The notes: generated by a model from the letters alone, not told the origin. Numbered from the stretch's first letter, positions 37,422 through 46,910 are shown. The stretch: 64,000 nucleotides of DNA from Actinomycetota bacterium (GCA_012523095.1 JAAYJE010000113.1:1-64000), one strand, 5' to 3'. Made by a program: numbers and translations.

Positions 37422-38467
37422 TCCCCGCGCCCGAGCGGCACGCTGCCCCGGACTTCCATGTGGAGACCGACACCGCTGCGCACGACCGACGTGCGACCTT
37501 GGTCGTTGAAATAGCCGGGCGGCTGCGGGCGGAGAAGCAGGTACTTGCAATCTCGCACGAAGCGCCCGATGGCGATGCATTGGGCTGCCTCTCGGCCTTC
37601 GCGTTGGTGTGCGACCGGCTGGGGGTAGCCTGCACCCTGTACATCCCGGGCGAGAGCCGCTTTCCGCCCGAGTACCTCTTCCTACCGGGGTTGGATGGCG
37701 TCGTCAGGGGGGAGGCGCCGTCTGTTGGGCCGGGCGTCTCCGTATACTTCTTCGATTGTGCGTCGCTCCTCAGGACCAACTCGGGCGAATTCCCGCCCGG
37801 CGTGACGCGGATCAATATCGATCATCACCAAGACAACCCAGGCTACGGGGATATCAACCTGATCGACCCAAGCGCTCCGTCGACAACAGCGATCCTGTAT
37901 GAAGTGCTGAAGGCGGGCGATATCCCGATCGACGCGCAGGTGGCGACGGCTCTCTATGTTGGACTGGTGACCGACACCGGACGCTTCCAATACTCGAACA
38001 CCACCCCCGGCGCCCATCGCATGGCCGCGGAATTGCAGGAAGCAGGCGTGGACGTGGCTTCGGTGTACAGGCACATCTACGAGAGCACTCCTTTGCCGAA
38101 ACTGCTTCTGCTGGAGCAGGCGCTGGGGAACCTGGAGGTACGTCTGGGGGGAGCGTTGGTGGTCTCTTGGCTCCGTAACGAGGACTTTGAAAGGGCCGGG
38201 GCCGATGAGGGTCACGCGGAGGGACTCATAGATACACTGCGTCGCATCCACGGAGTGCGGGTCGCTGTGCTGTTGCGGGAGCGACGGCGAGGGGAGCTGG
38301 TCGAGACTAAGGCGAGTCTGCGCTCCACCGACGGCGCCCTTGATGTGGCGACCCTGGCTAATGAGAAGGGCGGAGGGGGTCATGTGCGGGCGGCCGGTTT
38401 CACCACGGCCGAGGACATCCCTACGGTTCTGGCTTGGATAGAGCGTAGGGTGGAGGCGAGTCTCTGA
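37418..38467 (+). CDS. nrnA: DHH/DHHA1 phosphoesterase (NrnA-type nanoRNase)
   Basis: Degrades short RNA and may hydrolyse pAp or cyclic dinucleotides. The DHH domain has SHEAPDGDALGC (His47, Asp51, Asp53), FFDCAS, INIDHHQDNPGYG (~134-136) and LVTDTGRFQY. The C-terminal DHHA1 part ends with EKGGGGHVRAAGF. It is 349 residues long, with a ~25-residue N-terminal lead. TTG start. The position between rbfA and truB is conserved in Gram-positive bacteria. Confidence 0.92.
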   Translation: MIPAPERHAAPDFHVETDTAAHDRRATLVVEIAGRLRAEKQVLAISHEAPDGDALGCLSAFALVCDRLGVACTLYIPGESRFPPEYLFLPGLDGVVRGEAPSVGPGVSVYFFDCASLLRTNSGEFPPGVTRINIDHHQDNPGYGDINLIDPSAPSTTAILYEVLKAGDIPIDAQVATALYVGLVTDTGRFQYSNTTPGAHRMAAELQEAGVDVASVYRHIYESTPLPKLLLLEQALGNLEVRLGGALVVSWLRNEDFERAGADEGHAEGLIDTLRRIHGVRVAVLLRERRRGELVETKASLRSTDGALDVATLANEKGGGGHVRAAGFTTAEDIPTVLAWIERRVEASL

Positions 38468-38468
38468 G

Positions 38469-39353
38469 ATGGGCCTACCCTTGAGCCCGGTCTCGCGGGT
38501 GGTGCTGGTGGACAAACCTGTGGGGCCCACCAGTTTCGACGTGGTCCGAGCCGTCCGTCGCGGTCTGAGGGCTCGGGTAGGTCACGCCGGAACGCTTGAT
38601 CCTTTCGCAAGCGGTCTACTGCTCACCATGATCGGTCAGGCGACGCGCGCCTCCGCGCTGCTGATGGGCCTCCCCAAAGAATACGAGGTGACCGTGCAGT
38701 TCGGCGCCGTGTCCACCACGGCGGACCCCACCGGGGAGATCGTGCCCACAGGAGGCAGGGCGTCGGCACGGCAGGTGGTGGAGGTCTTGGACCGTTTCAG
38801 GGGGCGCGTCCGCCAGCGAGTGCCCCTGACCTCAGCCGTCAAGGTGGGCGGTGAACGCCTCTATAAGAAGGCCCATCGCGGCGAGGTGATGGAGACGCCG
38901 GAGCGCGAGGCGACCATCCACGACCTTGCCATGATCTCCTTCGACGAAGAAGCGCAACAGGCCACCCTCATCGTGCGTACCGCCAGTGGCGTATATGTGC
39001 GTGTCCTGGCGGAAGACATCGGGGAAGCCGTTGGAGCGGGGGGCTTCGCATCCGCCTTGAGGCGGACCCGTATCGGGATGTTCAAGGTGGATGACGCGCT
39101 CAGCCTCGACGATCTGGCTCCCGAACGATATGAGGCCGGCGGGCCGGGAGTACTGAGTCTGGATGAGGCGCTTTCCTTCCTGCCCCGCGTCGATCTTGAT
39201 GAGGGAGAGGCCCGGAGGGCCGCAAACGGCAACGAAATCCACGGTGTACTGACCGGTCGCGCCCGCGTATACAGGGGCGGGCGGATGCTGGGTGTCTACG
39301 AGCGCCGGGGTGACGTCTCGCGGCCTCTGGTGGTCTTCGCCGAGCCGGTATGA
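38469..39353 (+). CDS. truB: tRNA pseudouridine(55) synthase TruB
   Basis: Makes pseudouridine 55 in the T loop of tRNAs. The catalytic aspartate is Asp44 in GHAGTLDPFASGLL. KPVGPTSFDVVRAVR, SAVKVGGERLYKKAHRGE and RTASGVYVRVLAEDIG are present. The C-terminal part is PUA-like. It is 294 residues long, with ATG at 38469. It overlaps ribF by four bases. Confidence 0.95.
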   Translation: MGLPLSPVSRVVLVDKPVGPTSFDVVRAVRRGLRARVGHAGTLDPFASGLLLTMIGQATRASALLMGLPKEYEVTVQFGAVSTTADPTGEIVPTGGRASARQVVEVLDRFRGRVRQRVPLTSAVKVGGERLYKKAHRGEVMETPEREATIHDLAMISFDEEAQQATLIVRTASGVYVRVLAEDIGEAVGAGGFASALRRTRIGMFKVDDALSLDDLAPERYEAGGPGVLSLDEALSFLPRVDLDEGEARRAANGNEIHGVLTGRARVYRGGRMLGVYERRGDVSRPLVVFAEPV

Positions 39354-40315
39354 CCATGCGTCTCTATCCCTCTCTGGAACAGGTGCAGACACCCCCGTCT
39401 TCGGGGCGGGCGGTCGCCATAGGCGTGTTCGACGGGGTCCACCGGGGTCATCAGCGCATCCTCCGGCGGGCGGTCGAGTGGGCTGCAGCTGGAGGCGCTT
39501 CGTCTACGGCTGTCACATTCTATCCTCATCCGGAGACCGTCTTACGGCCCCGCGGCGCTCCTAAGATGCTGACGTCGCTTGAGCGGAAGACGGCGCTCCT
39601 CGAGGAGCTGGGCCTTGACGAGGTCGTCGTGGTGCGGTTCGACGAAGACTTTGCCCGCCTCTCACCAGAGGCCTTCTGCCGAGCGGTTCTGTCGGCCCGT
39701 CTGGGAGCTCGGGTGGTGTTCGTGGGCGAGAACTTCCGGTTCGGCTATCAGGGAACCGGCGTGGTCGCCGACCTGCTCGAATACGGTTCGACGCATGATT
39801 TCGGAGTCCAGGCGGTCTCATTGGTAGAGGAGGCTGGGGAGATCGTGTCGAGCACGCGCATCAGAGCGTTGCTGCGGGCCGGGCATGTGAAGGAGGCGGC
39901 CCGGCTGCTGGGCCGTCCCCATCGCCTGGAAGGCACGGTGGCGAGCGGAGCAGGTCGCGGCAGGCAGCTCGACGCTCCGACCGCCAATCTGCCCTACGGA
40001 AGAGACACGGCGCTTCCACGATCGGGCGTCTACGCGACCCTGTCCGTTGTCGACGGCTCCGAGCCGCGTTTGTCCGTCACCAGCGTAGGGACTAATCCCA
40101 CCTTCGAGTCCGATCACAAGATCAGGGTAGAGACTCTCATCCTGGACTACTCAGGCGACCTTTATGGGCGGCATCTGGCGGTGGACTTCGTGGACCGGAT
40201 CCGAGGACAGGAGGTTTTCCCCGATGCGGATTCGTTGGCCGGGCAGATCAAAGACGACGTCGCGGCGGCTCGTCGTCTCCATGCGGCCGCCTCCGGTGCG
40301 AAGGAGGGGTCGTGA
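39350..40315 (+). CDS. ribF: Bifunctional riboflavin kinase / FAD synthetase
   Basis: Converts riboflavin to FMN and FAD. The N-terminal nucleotidyltransferase has AIGVFDGVHRGHQRILRRAV (~23-42) and FVGENFRFGYQGTG, with SSTRIRALLRAG. The C-terminal kinase domain begins near residue 185 (LEGTVASGAGRGRQLDAPTANL) and has GVYATLS and SVGTNPTF. It is 321 residues long. It is four-base coupled to truB before it and to the deacetylase gene after it. Confidence 0.95.
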   Translation: MTMRLYPSLEQVQTPPSSGRAVAIGVFDGVHRGHQRILRRAVEWAAAGGASSTAVTFYPHPETVLRPRGAPKMLTSLERKTALLEELGLDEVVVVRFDEDFARLSPEAFCRAVLSARLGARVVFVGENFRFGYQGTGVVADLLEYGSTHDFGVQAVSLVEEAGEIVSSTRIRALLRAGHVKEAARLLGRPHRLEGTVASGAGRGRQLDAPTANLPYGRDTALPRSGVYATLSVVDGSEPRLSVTSVGTNPTFESDHKIRVETLILDYSGDLYGRHLAVDFVDRIRGQEVFPDADSLAGQIKDDVAAARRLHAAASGAKEGS

Positions 40316-41238
40316 CGACCGGGTCCGGTGTGGCGCCCCATCTCGACCCGCGACGAGACTCACGGGTCCCGGCTGTGACCATCCTGCTGCTTCTCGCCGT
40401 GGTGGTCGCCGGTGTGGGCTTCTTGTTGTCGTGCTCTCCGAACCGTGAGCCCGCTGAGGGGATCTCACTCGGTCTGAAGGCGGCGGCGTTCGTGGAGAGT
40501 CGAGGTGGCGGGTATTCTAAGGCCGAGGCGGCGGCGCTGGCGGCTCCGCTCCCCAAGGACGCCGTCGACGTGCACGTTCCGGTGCTGATGTACCACTACG
40601 TGGACGAGGAACCTCCGCCGGCCGGTCCGTATGCCGACGGGCTGACGGTCCGGACACCGGACTTCATCAAAGAACTCGAGTTCCTGGCTGCGAACGGTCA
40701 CCACACGGTCACGTTGGCCGAGGTGTACCTGGCCATGGCTGGAGTGAGGGAACTCCCCGCCAAGCCGGTCGCCCTCACCTTCGACGATGGGGGTTTGGAC
40801 AACTACGAAGTAGCCTTCCCGCTGCTGAAGGAGTACGGGTTCAACGCCACTTTCTTCGTCATCACGGAACGTATCGGCATGGAGGGGCAGATGGATTGGG
40901 ACCACCTTCGCGAGATGGTAGCGGCGGGTATGTCGGTGCAATCGCACACCGTGTCCCACCCGGGTCTGCCCGGAGTCTCCGATGCGCGCCTGCGGTCAGA
41001 GCTGGTCGAGTCGCGTTCAGTCGTTGAGGAGGGAGTCGGCGAGCCCGGCTATGCGCTCAGTTACCCGAGCGGCGCCTACGACGAGAGAGTGATCAAAGCG
41101 GCCCAGACCGCCGGTTATGTGATGGCCGTGGCCACCGACCATGGAGTAGAGGTATCGCCTGAGGCGCCTTTCGAGATCACCCGGCTTAGGATCCAGCCGT
41201 TTCTGCCCCTCGATACCTTCGCAAGACTGGTCAGATGA
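40312..41238 (+). CDS. Polysaccharide deacetylase lipoprotein
   Basis: A NodB-fold hydrolase predicted to remove acetyl groups from cell-wall or surface glycan. A lipobox, FLLSC with Cys41, follows a hydrophobic stretch (~20-39) preceded by RRDSR, so it is probably a membrane-anchored lipoprotein. The NodB core has PVLMYHYVDE (~86), ALTFDDGGLDNYEVAFPLL with the metal-binding aspartate, and SHTVSHPGL with the metal histidines. The GTG start overlaps ribF by four bases, an unusual partner for ribF. The substrate is unknown. Confidence 0.88.
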   Translation: MTTGSGVAPHLDPRRDSRVPAVTILLLLAVVVAGVGFLLSCSPNREPAEGISLGLKAAAFVESRGGGYSKAEAAALAAPLPKDAVDVHVPVLMYHYVDEEPPPAGPYADGLTVRTPDFIKELEFLAANGHHTVTLAEVYLAMAGVRELPAKPVALTFDDGGLDNYEVAFPLLKEYGFNATFFVITERIGMEGQMDWDHLREMVAAGMSVQSHTVSHPGLPGVSDARLRSELVESRSVVEEGVGEPGYALSYPSGAYDERVIKAAQTAGYVMAVATDHGVEVSPEAPFEITRLRIQPFLPLDTFARLVR

Positions 41239-41373
41239 TGGACGAGGCCCCGATTGCTCGGAAGTTGTCGAGAAGTCGGCGGCGGCGCCGGCCGCCTCTT
41301 CCTTGGACCTCTGCATCGTAGAGAGAGCAGCGCCGCCACGCCACCCGCGATGAGCAGGGCTCCCGCCGGGGGC
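41239..41373. other. Gap between convergent genes
   Basis: The deacetylase gene and the minus-strand lipoprotein gene converge here. A GC-rich palindromic patch (GGCGGC 41278-41283, GGCCGCC 41290-41296) could act as a bidirectional terminator, but the T-runs are poor. No gene is seen. Confidence 0.3.
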
Positions 41374-42162
41374 TCAGTCTCCCCCCACCTCGAAGTGCGA
41401 GAGGATCCGGTGAAAGAGTGGTTCGTACCTCTCCCAGTCGGCCTCGATGGTGAAGAACTCCAGTTCGTAGAGGCGCTGTTCGGCGACGAGCACGCAATCC
41501 AGCCCTGAGAAGGTGTGGCCGTCGTCGGAGAGGGTGAGTCTCATGGCCATGGCTGGGGCGCCCGCTATCTGTGTCTTCTTCCAGGGCTCCAACACCTGCA
41601 CGGCGTCGTTCTTCGCGCGCAGTCTCTCGAGAGTCTCCGGCAGAGTATCGGGCAGCCGGGAGAGTATCGACTCGTCGTAGGGTATGTCCTCAAGGATGTT
41701 GACCTGGAGCATGTTGGAGTAACAGCCGTCTACCACGGGGCCTTGGTGATCCGCGAAGCCCACCACCTCAATGCCGTACACATCGGCGTCGCCCAGTTGT
41801 CTTAGATTAGTCTCCTGCCACCAGTCGGGGTAGTAGATCACGAAACGGTTGCGGCGATCGGCATATTTGGCGAGGCCGGTCATATCTTCGATAGCGGTGG
41901 CGGCTGTTACATCCGCGGCGCCGCCGAAGGTTCGCGAGGACGAGGTGGGATCGGGCAGACTTGGACAGGGGCCGAGAGTGGAGTGCGAGCATCCCCCAAG
42001 GAATACCAGGCTTCCCGCAAGGAGCGCCAGGCTCCCCACAAGGAAGGTAACACTCGTCGGAACGAGCATCATACGCCCGGCCGACAGCATCACACGCCCG
42101 GCCGACAGCATCACACGCCCGGCCGATAGCATCGGAGCGGTTCGTGTCACAATCGCCGCCAT
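41374..42162 (-). CDS. Predicted lipoprotein of unknown function
   Basis: The N-terminus is a hydrophobic signal ending in a lipobox FLGGC (Cys58 from the longest start). The mature part is ~200 residues, with [44 protein letters not shown] and a C-terminal [24 protein letters not shown]. The last segment resembles proteins that test membrane-bound stress or PsbP-like folds, but no family was recognised with confidence. The first 30 residues are a 21-base repeat x3 encoding MLSAGR(V/M), so the true start could be any of several Met codons, most plausibly near 42072-42090. It is the only minus-strand gene between 2853 and the window end. Confidence 0.65.
   Translation of the reverse strand: MAAIVTRTAPMLSAGRVMLSAGRVMLSAGRMMLVPTSVTFLVGSLALLAGSLVFLGGCSHSTLGPCPSLPDPTSSSRTFGGAADVTAATAIEDMTGLAKYADRRNRFVIYYPDWWQETNLRQLGDADVYGIEVVGFADHQGPVVDGCYSNMLQVNILEDIPYDESILSRLPDTLPETLERLRAKNDAVQVLEPWKKTQIAGAPAMAMRLTLSDDGHTFSGLDCVLVAEQRLYELEFFTIEADWERYEPLFHRILSHFEVGGD
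42073..42135. repeat. 21-base tandem repeat x3 at a lipoprotein gene start
   Basis: Three head-to-tail copies of ACGCCCGGCCGACAGCATCAC, the third slightly diverged. On the minus strand each copy supplies an in-frame Met codon and encodes MLSAGR plus one residue. Confidence 0.95.
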
Positions 42163-42233
42163 CCGCGTTGTCTTGTCTCGGTCACAGGGCCATTCTACGG
42201 GACAGGAGGCCGGGGGTAGTGGTGTCCGGCCTG

Positions 42234-42367
42234 TGGTAATCTACATCACCGCTTCGGACGAACGAACCCGGACGGGGCGTGCCCCACGGCGCGTCGGCAT
42301 TGAAACCTGCATCTCGGCCCGGACCGTAGTGTCCCCGCTGGGAGCATGGAGCCCAGGGAGGCCATGC
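42234..42367 (+). promoter_or_regulatory. rpsO leader with possible extended -10 promoter
   Basis: TGG followed by TAATCT (42237-42242) resembles the extended -10 elements ahead of rpsB and rimP, though the hexamer is weak. The ~115-nt leader contains a GGGG-CGTG-CCCC hairpin. Ribosomal protein S15 often represses its own message through such leaders; this is inferred. The ribosome site is AGGGAGG at 42354-42360. Confidence 0.3.
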
Positions 42368-42634
42368 ATGCTGAGCAAAGAACGCAAGACTGAGATCATC
42401 AACCAGTTCAAGAAGCACGAGGTCGACACGGGTTCGCCGGAGGTGCAGATAGGCATCCTCACCGAGCGGATCAACGTGCTGACAGAACATCTCAAGACCC
42501 ACTCCAAAGATCACCACTCCCGCCGGGGTCTGCTCAAGATGGTCGGGCAACGGCGCCGTCTCCTCAATTACCTGCAGAGTCAGGATGTGGAACGATATCG
42601 GACCGTGGTCAAGGAACTTGGGCTCCGGAGGTAG
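42368..42634 (+). CDS. rpsO: 30S ribosomal protein S15
   Basis: An 88-residue protein of the 30S platform. The pattern [67 protein letters not shown] is near canonical. ATG at 42368 follows AGGGAGG by seven bases; the frame is open far upstream but not conserved there. It is followed by pnp, the widely conserved rpsO-pnp pair. Confidence 0.97.
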   Translation: MLSKERKTEIINQFKKHEVDTGSPEVQIGILTERINVLTEHLKTHSKDHHSRRGLLKMVGQRRRLLNYLQSQDVERYRTVVKELGLRR

Positions 42635-42727
42635 GGGGACCGGAGAAGTGTCGAAAAGAGAGACGGCAGAGTAGGTTTTTTACGGCAGCGGGGGCCAAAG
42701 AGCGGTCCTCAGACGGGAGAATAGAAA

Positions 42728-44854
42728 GTGGCGAGCGGAGTAAGCAGTACAGAGGTAACGCTGGGCGACAAGAAGATCACCTTCGAGACGGGAAGGTTGG
42801 CGAAACAGGCGAGCGGGGCGGTGGTGGTACGTTCCGGCGATACTATGGTGCTGGTCACCGCGGTGGTGGCGAGCACGGAGCGCAACGTGGATTTCTTCCC
42901 GCTCACAGTGGACGTGGAGGCGGGGATGTACGCCGCGGGCAAGATCCCGGGCGGATTCATCAAGAAAGAAGGCCGCCCCAGCGATCAAGCGATCCTGAAT
43001 GCGCGGCTCATCGATCGGCCCATCCGGCCCCTATGGCCCAAGGGCTTCAACAAAGAGACCCATATCGTCGCCACGGTGTTGTCCGTGGACAAGAGGAATC
43101 CCTACGACGTGTTGGCGATCGCCGGGGCGTCGGCGGCGTTGTGCCTTTCGCATGCCCCGTTCATGGGACCGGTGGGAGCCGTACGGGTGGCTAAGGTCGA
43201 CGGCTCCTGGGTGGTCAATCCCACCTACGAGGAGATCGACCAGAGTCCGGTGAATCTGGTGGTCGCCGGCACCAATGAGGCCATCGGCATGGTTGAGGCG
43301 GGTTGCGAGGAGGTCGACGAGACCGATATATTGGCGGGGCTTGAGGTGGCCCACGAGGCTATCAAGAAGCAGTGCCAGGCCGTCAACGCATGGGCCGCCG
43401 AGGTGGGCGTCCCTAAGATGGAGTTCGTCGAGAAGCTGCCCGACCGGCTCCTCATGGGCAAGATCAACGCCCGCTTCGGGGGCGAGATCGAGCAGGCCAG
43501 CAACGTCTTCGACAAGCACGAGCGAGCGGACGCGGTGGCGAAGGTCAAGCAGGAAGTGCTGGCGGCGTACCCGCCCGCGGAGGGTTCCGAGGATCCGGTG
43601 GCCGAGACGGCGGCGCTTGCGAAGGCGTTCGATGCTGTGGAGAAGGAGATCGTGCGCCGAGTCATAGCGGTCGACAAGAGGCGACCCGACGGCCGTGGCG
43701 TGGATGAGATACGGCAGATCGACTGCGACGTGAGGGTTGCTCCGCGCACGCACGGCTCGGGGCTGTTCACGCGGGGTCAGACCCAGGTGCTCACGCTGCT
43801 CACCCTTGGCGCCGCTCGCGACGAGCAACGCATCGACGGCCTCGACATCGAGGAGTCGAAGCGCTTCATGCATCATTACAAGTTCCCTCCGTTCAGTGTG
43901 GGCGAGACGGGCTTCATGCGCGGTCCCGGCCGACGTGAGATAGGGCACGGAGCCCTCGCGGAGAGGGCGTTGTGTTCACTGATCCCTGACGAAGAGACCT
44001 TCCCGTACACCATACGCTTGGTCTCCGAGACCCTCGAGTCCAACGGCTCGAGCTCAATGGCCAGCGTTTGTGCGTCGACCTTGGCGCTCATGGATGCCGG
44101 CGTGCCGATCTCCCGCCCGGTGGCGGGCATCGCAATGGGTTTGATCAAAGAGGGCGACGACTACGTCGTGCTGACCGACATAGCCGGCGTCGAGGATCAC
44201 CTCGGCGACATGGACTTCAAAGTGGCGGGCACGGAGAGTGGCATCACGGCTCTGCAGATGGACATCAAGATCAAGGGCGTGACCTTCGACATCATGAAGG
44301 ACGCACTGGAGAGGGCGCGGAAGGCCCGGATGTTCATCCTTGAGAAGATCACGGCCGCCATCAGCACCCCGCGGGCCGAGCTCTCCGAGTTCGCTCCCCG
44401 CATCGGCACCGTCCGCATCGATCCGGAGAAGATCGGAGCGATCATAGGCAAGGGTGGCGAGACCATCCGAGGCATGGAGGCCGAGTTCGAGTGCACGATC
44501 GACGTAGCCGAGGATGGGCTCATCAAAGTCTTCGCCACCGACGGCAAGTTGGGCGATGCCTGCCTCGAACGTATCGGTCTGCTCACCCGGGATACCGAGC
44601 CGGGCGACATCGTCGAAGGGCGGGTGGCCTCCACGACCTCCTTCGGCGCCTTCGTGACGCTCAAACCCGGCACAGACGGTCTGATACACATATCGCGCTT
44701 GGCGGACCGCAGGGTTGCGAACGTGGAAGAAGTGGTGAACAGGGGCGATCTGGTGCGGGTGGAGGTCCTGGACGTACAGCAGCAAGGCGGCAAGGAGAAG
44801 ATCAGCCTCCGTTTGTTGGAGAACCTCTCAGCAAAGGAAGGCAGTGCCTACTGA
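42728..44854 (+). CDS. pnp: Polyribonucleotide nucleotidyltransferase (PNPase)
   Basis: A 3'-5' phosphorolytic exoribonuclease. Two RNase PH domains are visible: the first has GDTMVLVTAVVAS and RPSDQAILNARLIDRPIRPL, the second THGSGLFTRGQTQVLTLLTLGAARDEQ, HHYKFPPFSVGETGFMRGPGRREIGHG and SNGSSSMASVCASTLALMDAGVP. A KH domain (IGAIIGKGGETIRGMEAE) and an S1 domain (GDIVEGRVASTTSFGAFV) close it. It is 708 residues long. The start is GTG at 42728. In the 93-base gap from rpsO, GGACC (42637) and GGTCC (near 42700) could pair, as in RNase III-cut rpsO-pnp spacers. Confidence 0.96.
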   Translation: MASGVSSTEVTLGDKKITFETGRLAKQASGAVVVRSGDTMVLVTAVVASTERNVDFFPLTVDVEAGMYAAGKIPGGFIKKEGRPSDQAILNARLIDRPIRPLWPKGFNKETHIVATVLSVDKRNPYDVLAIAGASAALCLSHAPFMGPVGAVRVAKVDGSWVVNPTYEEIDQSPVNLVVAGTNEAIGMVEAGCEEVDETDILAGLEVAHEAIKKQCQAVNAWAAEVGVPKMEFVEKLPDRLLMGKINARFGGEIEQASNVFDKHERADAVAKVKQEVLAAYPPAEGSEDPVAETAALAKAFDAVEKEIVRRVIAVDKRRPDGRGVDEIRQIDCDVRVAPRTHGSGLFTRGQTQVLTLLTLGAARDEQRIDGLDIEESKRFMHHYKFPPFSVGETGFMRGPGRREIGHGALAERALCSLIPDEETFPYTIRLVSETLESNGSSSMASVCASTLALMDAGVPISRPVAGIAMGLIKEGDDYVVLTDIAGVEDHLGDMDFKVAGTESGITALQMDIKIKGVTFDIMKDALERARKARMFILEKITAAISTPRAELSEFAPRIGTVRIDPEKIGAIIGKGGETIRGMEAEFECTIDVAEDGLIKVFATDGKLGDACLERIGLLTRDTEPGDIVEGRVASTTSFGAFVTLKPGTDGLIHISRLADRRVANVEEVVNRGDLVRVEVLDVQQQGGKEKISLRLLENLSAKEGSAY

Positions 44855-46121
44855 CGAGTATCGTCTGGAACAGCTCTCCAACGGACAGCGTCTGGTAACC
44901 GAGAAGCTCGACCATCTGAGGTCGGTGTGCATGGGCTTCTGGATCCCGGCCGGTTCGCGGGACGAGCCCACGGAACTTGTCGGCGCCACGCACTTCATAG
45001 AGCATCTGCTGTTCAAGGGTTCAGCTCGGTACACCGCAGAGGAGGTCGCCCAGGTCTTTGACATGTTGGGCGGAGAGCTGAACGCCAGCACCTCGCGGGA
45101 ATACGTGGTCGTTTACGGCCGGTTCCTGGACGATCAGCTGCCGGTGGCCATGGACGTCATGACCGACATGCTTCTGACGCCCACTTTCACCGACCTGGAC
45201 CGGGAGCGGGAGGTGGTGCTGGAGGAGATCGCCATGGTTGATGACTCCCCGCAGGATCTCATCCACGACGTGCTGGCTGAGGTCGTGCTGGATGGACATC
45301 CGTTGGCCCATCCCATCCTGGGTACGAGGGAGAGCATCTCCGGCGTATCGGAAGAGGAGATCCGGGCGTATCACAACACGCGCTTTCAGTTCGGTGACAT
45401 GGTTGTGGCGGCCGCGGGCAACATCGACCACGATCGGCTGCGCGGGCTGCTTCTCGAGAGCCACGAAACGGTGAGCCGGGGAGATCCGGCCCGCGCCCCG
45501 TTCATCCCGGAGACCGGCCCTCGCCGGCGGTTCCTCAATAAGGAGACCGAGCAGATGCACGTGTGCATCGGTGGTGTGGGGCTTGCTCGGGACGACGAGC
45601 GTCGTTATCAACTCTCGGTGCTGGACAGTCTGTTCGGCGGCTCACTCAGCTCGCGTCTGTTCCAGGAGGTCCGTGAGAAGCGGGGCCTGGTCTACAGCGT
45701 ATACTCCTTTTCCAGCATGTACTGGGAGACAGGCCTGACCGGGCTGTATTTTGGTTGCCGTCCTGAACGTCTGGGGGCCGTCATGGAGACGGTGGGCCGA
45801 GAGCTGGGTCGATTGGTCTCAGAACCGGCGCCGGTGGAGGAACTGCGGCGGGCCAAGGAGCATCTGAAAGGGCGGATGATCCTAGGTCTGGAGAGTACCT
45901 CCAGTCGTATGAGCCGGCTGGGGAGGGGGGTGCTCACCGATATCGAGATCCTCTCGTTGGACGAGCTGGCCGAACGTATAGAGTCGGTTACCGGTGAGCA
46001 GGTCATGGAGTTAGCCGCGGAGGTCTATAGTCCCGCCGGGCTGTCGGTGGTCGGCATCGGCGGCGATGAGGACCGGTTCACCGAGGCAGTGCCAGAGGGT
46101 TGCCTGGGAGGGCTGGACTGA
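44844..46121 (+). CDS. M16 family zinc peptidase
   Basis: A 425-residue pitrilysin/processing-peptidase-type protein. The inverted zinc motif HFIEH is present (His50, Glu53, His54) with the distal acidic residues in EVVLEEIAMVDDSPQDL, so it is the active-type subunit. The C-terminal half has LFGGSLSSRLFQEVREKRGLVYSVYSF. It commonly follows pnp in Gram-positive bacteria; the substrate is unknown. The GTG start overlaps pnp by 11 bases. Confidence 0.93.
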   Translation: MPTDEYRLEQLSNGQRLVTEKLDHLRSVCMGFWIPAGSRDEPTELVGATHFIEHLLFKGSARYTAEEVAQVFDMLGGELNASTSREYVVVYGRFLDDQLPVAMDVMTDMLLTPTFTDLDREREVVLEEIAMVDDSPQDLIHDVLAEVVLDGHPLAHPILGTRESISGVSEEEIRAYHNTRFQFGDMVVAAAGNIDHDRLRGLLLESHETVSRGDPARAPFIPETGPRRRFLNKETEQMHVCIGGVGLARDDERRYQLSVLDSLFGGSLSSRLFQEVREKRGLVYSVYSFSSMYWETGLTGLYFGCRPERLGAVMETVGRELGRLVSEPAPVEELRRAKEHLKGRMILGLESTSSRMSRLGRGVLTDIEILSLDELAERIESVTGEQVMELAAEVYSPAGLSVVGIGGDEDRFTEAVPEGCLGGLD

Positions 46122-46145
46122 AGCGATACCACAGGGAGGGTACCG

Positions 46146-46910
46146 GTGACTCAGAAGATACGAGCCCGCGAAGAGTCTATTCTGCGGGTGGCTGTGGCTG
46201 GGGCTAGGGGTCGCATGGGGCGCGTCACGTGCGCGGCCATCTTGGACGATAAGGATACGGCGCTTGTGGCTGCGATCGATTCCACGTTCTCGTTCGAAGA
46301 TCCAGGGTTCCCAGACAGCGAGCGATGCTTCGCCGGCCTGGAGCAGGCGCTTGTCGGCGTGGATATCCAGGTGGTCGTCGATTTCACCACGCCGGCGTCG
46401 GTCAAGGACAACGTGCTCACGTGTGTACGAAACAGGGTGCCCGTGGTGGTGGGTACAACAGGCTTGAGCACCGCGGCTCTGTCCGAGATAGAGGCAGAGG
46501 CCTCGGCGTATGACAACACCCCTGTGCTCGTGGCTCCCAACTTCGCTATAGGGGCGGTGCTGATGATGAAGTTCGCCCGCTCGGCGGCCGCCCACTTCGA
46601 GGCCTGCGAGATCCTTGAACTGCACCACGACGGCAAACTGGACGCTCCCTCGGGAACCTCCCGGTTGACCCGTTTGGGAGTCGAGGAGACCTGGCGAGAT
46701 CGAGGTATCGACAAGGAGCCTCCTATCCACAGCGTCCGCCTGCCGGGGCTTGTGGCCCATCAGGAGATCATCTTCGGCGGGTTGGGCGAGACTCTTACCA
46801 TCAGACATGATTCCCTGGCAAGAGAATCATTCATGCCGGGGGTTCTGCTGGCCGTGAAGCGAGTGCGCTCGCTCCAAGGACTCGTCGTTGGATTGGAGAA
46901 CATCCTATAG
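46146..46910 (+). CDS. dapB: 4-hydroxy-tetrahydrodipicolinate reductase
   Basis: Second-ring-step enzyme of diaminopimelate/lysine synthesis. The nucleotide-binding loop is VAVAGARGRMGR near the N-terminus. DFTTPASVKDNV, VVGTTGLS, APNFAIGAVLMMKFA and the substrate site LELHHDGKLDAPSGTSRLT are present. It is 254 residues long. GTG at 46146 follows GGGAGGG. The neighbour dapA, often adjacent, is not found in the window. Confidence 0.95.
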   Translation: MTQKIRAREESILRVAVAGARGRMGRVTCAAILDDKDTALVAAIDSTFSFEDPGFPDSERCFAGLEQALVGVDIQVVVDFTTPASVKDNVLTCVRNRVPVVVGTTGLSTAALSEIEAEASAYDNTPVLVAPNFAIGAVLMMKFARSAAAHFEACEILELHHDGKLDAPSGTSRLTRLGVEETWRDRGIDKEPPIHSVRLPGLVAHQEIIFGGLGETLTIRHDSLARESFMPGVLLAVKRVRSLQGLVVGLENIL

